In this document: positions 32,103-36,214 of the stretch, piece after piece | Position numbering within the stretch: the stretch's first letter is position 1 | Layout: each line of letters starts with the position of its first letter | Origin: Atopobiaceae bacterium | GTDB taxonomy: Bacteria; Actinomycetota; Coriobacteriia; Coriobacteriales; Atopobiaceae | DNA length: 36,214 bases | Direction: 5' to 3' | Assembly: GCA_017459605.1 (NCBI GenBank) | Contig: JAFUCQ010000066.1 | Span: 1-36,214, forward strand | Made by a program: the position numbers and the translations under genes | Notes under the pieces: generated by a model | Told to the model about the DNA's origin: nothing | Database searches by the model: none | The model's input: only the letters and a program-made list of their open reading frames with translations

Positions 32103-33668
32103 CTATTGTTGCTCTTCGTTTTGCTCTTCATCGTATTCATATTCTTGAGACTCATCGACTTCTTCTTGATACTCTTCTGCTTCTAGTGCATCTTCTGAAC
32201 TTGACCCTGCCTCGAGAGATTGTTCTTCTGCGTCACTTTGATCAGAGTCTTCGCTCTTCTCATCTTTTGGCGGAGCATTGAGATCGAGCTCAGGGTCTGC
32301 ACCATCGATAATGAGACTACCCACTCCTGATGCCTTGGCCTCAAATTGAAGCTGTCGATTGTTACGCATAACAGTAACTGCTTGCGTATCACTCACCTGT
32401 ATGGTCATAGACTTCTTGACATTGAAGTTTTGTTGCCACGGCCCGGTAACAGTCTCCGCCACAACGCTCTTTTCGTCACAAACAATCTCAACCCAACTTA
32501 CTGCCCCGTCAGCTACCTGAACGTCAACCAAAACCTGAGTGTTTTTATCTGCTTTGCTTTGAGAGTGAGCCTGCGCAAGAGCTAAAGCCTCAGCCTCAGC
32601 TTGAAGCTGTTGTTCTGAAGTTGCTTCAGACTCTTCGAGGCTTTGTGCTTCTGCAACCTCAACCTCAATACCCTGCCCAAGTCTGTTTTGAGTACAGGAG
32701 CTTACCGAACTCATGATAATCGCAGCTAAAATTAACGCCACGACAACTACAGCCAAAAGAATGAGCTTTCTGGGGTCTGCAAAAAGTTCAGTCAAAAAGC
32801 TTGGCTTGTCTGTGTGAGTACCATTCGAACGACCTTGTCTGTTTGCATAACCTCGGCTGTCACGCCTGCGTACATTCGGCCGCTCAGGGCGCGTACGCTG
32901 TGATCTTTGACGCCTACCTGCAGCTTCGGTGGCTGGCGTATACGAGGTAGCTCGCCCATAACGCAAATCATCGTATGAGCTTGATTTGGGTCTTCTTCGT
33001 GAAATGTCACCGCTCGAGCGAGCAGACGATAAACGCTGTCGTTCTCGTCTTGTTTGGCTTTGTACGCGTGAATCGAGCGAATAATCAGTGAAATCAGCAT
33101 TGTCAGCAAAGTCTCGTGTTCGAATCGATGAATTACGAGGCCGTTTGCGAACGCGGGTTTTCTCGTCATCGGATTGAGCTCCATAACGAGACGATCGGTT
33201 ATAGGCAGGCACGGCATGGCGCGACTCATACTGAGTGCTGGTAAAAGCTGGATAGCCACGCTGCATCGCGGCGGGAGTTAGAGGAGCTCCAAGCTCAATT
33301 GAGCGACCATGTGTTACCCGTGGCTGTCCCGTTGTTGTTGACTCACTGTAGCTTTGATCCCATGCTTGGGCATTCCGTGCATCCCGCGAACGCCGACGCA
33401 ATTCATGAGAGCTTGATCCATGCTCGTATTCAAACAAGTCTTCGCAAAACTGATCTACAACCACACGGGGATTAAGTCCAAGGTAGCGTGCGTAGGATGA
33501 AAGCATGCCTTGTGCATAACCACTCTTGGGCATGCGACTAAAATCGCCCTCTTCAAAGGCGATAAGTACCTCGTCTTTCATGCGCAGCACACGTGCAGCC
33601 TGATCGATGGTAAGACCAAGCTCACGCCTGCGATTGACAACCATCTCACTAAAACGAGGTAACTCCAC
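32103..33668 (-). CDS. RodZ-like HTH membrane protein with DUF4115 domain
   Basis: A 521-residue protein. Residues 1-75 are a RodZ-type helix-turn-helix (GLTIDQAARVLRMKDEVLIAFEEGDFSRMPKSGYAQGML). A long, very arginine-rich linker (about 80-300) leads to a membrane helix near 312-332 (LILLAVVVVALILAAIIM). The outer part contains an Ala/Glu/Gln-rich coil, a DUF4115 beta domain (WVEIVCDEKSVV ... GPWQQNFNVK) and a strongly acidic tail. RodZ proteins link MreB to the envelope; here a cell-shape or division role is inferred. The GTG follows AGGAGG located at the end of ftsK, which it trails by two bases. Confidence 0.85.
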   Translation of the reverse strand: MELPRFSEMVVNRRRELGLTIDQAARVLRMKDEVLIAFEEGDFSRMPKSGYAQGMLSSYARYLGLNPRVVVDQFCEDLFEYEHGSSSHELRRRSRDARNAQAWDQSYSESTTTGQPRVTHGRSIELGAPLTPAAMQRGYPAFTSTQYESRHAVPAYNRSSRYGAQSDDEKTRVRKRPRNSSIRTRDFADNADFTDYSLDSRVQSQTRRERQRLSSARSSGDISRRRPKSSSYDDLRYGRATSYTPATEAAGRRQRSQRTRPERPNVRRRDSRGYANRQGRSNGTHTDKPSFLTELFADPRKLILLAVVVVALILAAIIMSSVSSCTQNRLGQGIEVEVAEAQSLEESEATSEQQLQAEAEALALAQAHSQSKADKNTQVLVDVQVADGAVSWVEIVCDEKSVVAETVTGPWQQNFNVKKSMTIQVSDTQAVTVMRNNRQLQFEAKASGVGSLIIDGADPELDLNAPPKDEKSEDSDQSDAEEQSLEAGSSSEDALEAEEYQEEVDESQEYEYDEEQNEEQQ

Positions 33669-33670
33669 TC

Positions 33671-36214
33671 CTACACCTCCTCAAATCGCTCTTCTGCTTC
33701 TCGAAGATCTTCGAGTCCTTGAGCATCAATCAACACATCACGCGGTTTTGATCCGTTTGCAGGACCAACAACACCTTTTTGCTCAAGCATGTCCATTATT
33801 CTGCCGGCACGAGCGTAGCCCACTGAAAGGCTTCGTTGAAGACTTGAAGTGGAACCAAGCTGAGAATCCACAACAAGACGGGCAGCCTCCCACAAAAGTG
33901 GGTCATCATCTGAGCTTCGCCCTCCAGATCCTCCCGGACTTCCCGGAGCAGCTACGGTAAGAATGTCTTCGTGATAATCCACTTCATGATGCTCTTTGAT
34001 AAAGTCGACGATTTGTTCGATTTCAGGGTCGCTTACCCAGCAGCTTTGAGCGCGCAGTGGTCGCGTTCCCCTGAGTTTATAGAGCATATCTCCCTTGCCT
34101 AACAGGCGCTCAGCTCCCGTTTTGTCGAGAATAACGCGGGAGTTAATCGAAGAGTCGACTGAAAGTGCCACGCGGTTGTCGATGTTGGCTTTGATAAGAC
34201 CAGTAACTACGTCTGCAGACGGCCGCTGGGTGGCGACAATCAGGTGAATGCCCGCAGCACGTCCAAGCTGAGCAATGCGCACAATGGATGCCTCGACGTC
34301 TTTTCCAGCCACCATCATGAGGTCTGAGAGCTCATCTATAACGATGACAAGGAATGGCATATGCGCTGGAGGATGCTCCATATCAGCAAGTTTTCCTGAA
34401 TCAACCTGTTGATTGAAGCTTGCAATGTCTCGAACCTTGTAATGCTCAAAGACTTTCAAGCGGCGCTCCATCTCAGTGACGCCCCACTGTAGCGCACTGG
34501 TGGCCTTTTTAGGCTCGGTAACAACAGGAACATAGAGGTGAGGAAGTCCTGCATAACAACCAAACTCGACACGTTTGGGGTCAATCATAATCAGTCGTAC
34601 CTGCTCTGGAGTAGCTCGCATGAGTATCGAGCTCACCACAGAATTGATGAAGACTGACTTGCCTGAGCCAGTAGCGCCTGCAACCAGCAAGTGTGGAAGT
34701 CCAGCTAGGTCAACAACAACGGGTTTTCCCTCAGCATTTCTCCCAAAAGCAACGTCGAGCGGTCCACCTTGAGCATAGGGCAAAACATCACCTAAGCGCA
34801 CATCTTGTCTGCGCTCATTGGGAATCTCAATGCCAACGAGTGAGGTGCCAGGTATTGGTGCGAAAATACGAACAGATACCGCTGCTAAGGACAATGCAAT
34901 GTCATCTTCGAGATTGGTTATCTTGCTAACACGCTCGCCCTCTCCCATGGAAATGCGAAAGGTAGTGACCGAAGGACCACTCACCCAACCGACCACTTGA
35001 GACTGCAAGCCAAACTCCTCAAGCGTTGCTTGCAAGTGGTTGGCAACATCATCAAGCTCTTCTGTGCCAACAGCTGAGTTTCCAGAGTCGGGATTTGACT
35101 CAAGAATGTTCATGGGCGGAAGTTCTGGATTTCCAGCATTTTTTGTTCGACGTGAAACGCGTGTGGAATTCTTGCGTTTTACCTGTTCAGAGCCTGTATT
35201 TTGCGAACTAATCTGATTCTTAACCTGAGATTGAGACTTTGCTGTACCTTGCACTTTGTCATAAGCATCAACCTGAGCTTGACCCTTAGGTCTGCGTGGC
35301 ACTGCCGATGAACCACGTTTTTTACGCGCAGCCCCTTGCTCAGGTCGAGCCTGAGAGAGAAAATTCGGCACCATATTGGTAGGTGAATCGAACTCAGCTG
35401 TATGTGGCGTTGCGCTAGGAGCACCATCGTCTTCTTCTGGATCTGAAAAAGCTCGCCGTTGACGACCACGCTTCAATAAGGTTGTTTGAGGTTCAGACGA
35501 ACCAGCTTGACGTCGCTTATCTCGTTTGAGAATCGTCGTTTTACGTGCACCTAGGTAGCTTGTCTGATCGGTATCTTCACCCAACAATGCAGCCTGAGGA
35601 TAGCGTGTCGAATGCGGCGTTTGGATTGGCGTCTGTGCTTCAAATGCTTGAGCCTCAGCTTGTGCTTCTGCCTGCTCAAGCCTCCACAAGCGTGCAGCCT
35701 CTGCTCGCTCAGCCCTCAGTTCACGTGCCTCATCGGCAGCTTGTGCTACATGCTGGGCTGTCTCTGAAATCCCAATGCGCATGCGGGCAACAAGACCCGA
35801 GATTGAAAAGCCGCAGATAATGATACCTGTAATGATGAGCCCTACTAAAAAGACAATACCAACACTTCTTCCCAAAAGGCTCAACAACACCCACGCAATG
35901 GCACCACCAACATAGCCACCAGCACCTGCCACAGAACTTGGTGTAAGAACTACCGAAGGATCGAGTTCTCCCCCTTCGACATTTATTGACAAAACTGCGA
36001 GCAGTGCAGTCACAACAAGTGCCAGACCAAATGCAGTTCTCAAAGAAATTGGTCGCTCGCTTTGCACAAAAAAGGTAAATGAGAAGAGCAGCAGGGCAAT
36101 GGGAACCAAAATAGCTCCTGCTCCAAAGCTCAAGCGTAAGCCATCGGCACAAGCCTGTGTAACCAACGCCGATGTTGGAGCCATCAGTGACAATATGAGC
36201 GCAATTGCCACAAC
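33671..36214 (-). CDS. ftsK: DNA translocase FtsK (5' partial)
   Basis: At least 846 residues are visible and the frame is still open at the right edge, so the N-terminus is missing. Four membrane helices lie within the first 160 visible residues, followed by a helical Glu/Ala/Arg linker and a Lys/Arg-rich linker. The motor has the FtsK alpha-beta domains with Walker A GATGSGKSVF and Walker B FLVIVIDELSDLMM. The C-terminal gamma winged helix (SLQRSLSVGYARAGRIMDMLEQKGVVG) would read polar KOPS/SRS-type sequences. It moves chromosome ends through the closing septum. The gene ends two bases before the RodZ-like start. Confidence 0.95.
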   Translation of the reverse strand, partial: VVAIALILSLMAPTSALVTQACADGLRLSFGAGAILVPIALLLFSFTFFVQSERPISLRTAFGLALVVTALLAVLSINVEGGELDPSVVLTPSSVAGAGGYVGGAIAWVLLSLLGRSVGIVFLVGLIITGIIICGFSISGLVARMRIGISETAQHVAQAADEARELRAERAEAARLWRLEQAEAQAEAQAFEAQTPIQTPHSTRYPQAALLGEDTDQTSYLGARKTTILKRDKRRQAGSSEPQTTLLKRGRQRRAFSDPEEDDGAPSATPHTAEFDSPTNMVPNFLSQARPEQGAARKKRGSSAVPRRPKGQAQVDAYDKVQGTAKSQSQVKNQISSQNTGSEQVKRKNSTRVSRRTKNAGNPELPPMNILESNPDSGNSAVGTEELDDVANHLQATLEEFGLQSQVVGWVSGPSVTTFRISMGEGERVSKITNLEDDIALSLAAVSVRIFAPIPGTSLVGIEIPNERRQDVRLGDVLPYAQGGPLDVAFGRNAEGKPVVVDLAGLPHLLVAGATGSGKSVFINSVVSSILMRATPEQVRLIMIDPKRVEFGCYAGLPHLYVPVVTEPKKATSALQWGVTEMERRLKVFEHYKVRDIASFNQQVDSGKLADMEHPPAHMPFLVIVIDELSDLMMVAGKDVEASIVRIAQLGRAAGIHLIVATQRPSADVVTGLIKANIDNRVALSVDSSINSRVILDKTGAERLLGKGDMLYKLRGTRPLRAQSCWVSDPEIEQIVDFIKEHHEVDYHEDILTVAAPGSPGGSGGRSSDDDPLLWEAARLVVDSQLGSTSSLQRSLSVGYARAGRIMDMLEQKGVVGPANGSKPRDVLIDAQGLEDLREAEERFEEV

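Overview
The window reads as chromosomal DNA of a moderate-GC actinobacterium, most likely class Coriobacteriia (Atopobium/Lancefieldella/Olsenella type). This rests on the gene order ftsK - HTH/DUF4115 - yajQ - rimO - pgsA - cinA - recA - recX - rny - spoVS - miaB - miaA - hflX, followed by lexA divergent from a LysM division-inhibitor-like gene and nrdR, and on a garA-ftsR-like pair. The genus is inference. No rRNA, tRNA, CRISPR array, insertion sequence or prophage was seen.

Positions 1-3416 hold a MATE-family transporter fused to an ATPase domain (its 5' end lies outside the window), convergent with a DUF438/hemerythrin/PAS sensor-like protein. Positions 3417-7250 form an accessory island. 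It contains a Sau3AI/MutH-family restriction enzyme, its C5-cytosine methyltransferase, and a 750-base stretch with a 58-codon cationic small gene. That gene is flanked by long inverted arms, convergent promoters and helically phased repeats, and it is the best candidate for something undescribed (type I toxin-antitoxin-like or small peptide locus). Positions 7254-14792 are mostly ordinary chromosome: Nudix hydrolase with a tiny membrane protein; CDP-alcohol phosphatidyltransferase, D,D-carboxypeptidase, PatB-like C-S lyase and RidA; FHA protein, MerR regulator, apt; and a ClC transporter broken by a one-base frameshift. Positions 14793-15538 carry no gene.

Positions 15592-21237 hold trxB, dut, nrdR (with an in-frame ochre stop at a conserved tyrosine), the LysM gene, lexA, a DUF1624 membrane protein and hflX. 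The lexA/LysM intergenic region carries three LexA-box candidates and two well-formed divergent promoters. From 21224 to the right edge nearly everything is on the minus strand: tRNA modification (miaA, miaB), spoVS, a MutL-like GHL ATPase, ribonuclease Y, recX, recA (perfect LexA box in its promoter), cinA, pgsA, rimO, yajQ, a RodZ-like protein and ftsK (its 5' end lies outside the window).

The genes link DNA repair and SOS (lexA, LysM inhibitor, recA, recX), nucleotide supply and sanitation (nrdR, dut, Nudix, apt), cell-envelope and division work (ftsK, RodZ-like, two phospholipid synthases, D,D-carboxypeptidase) and RNA modification or turnover (miaA, miaB, rimO, rny, hflX).
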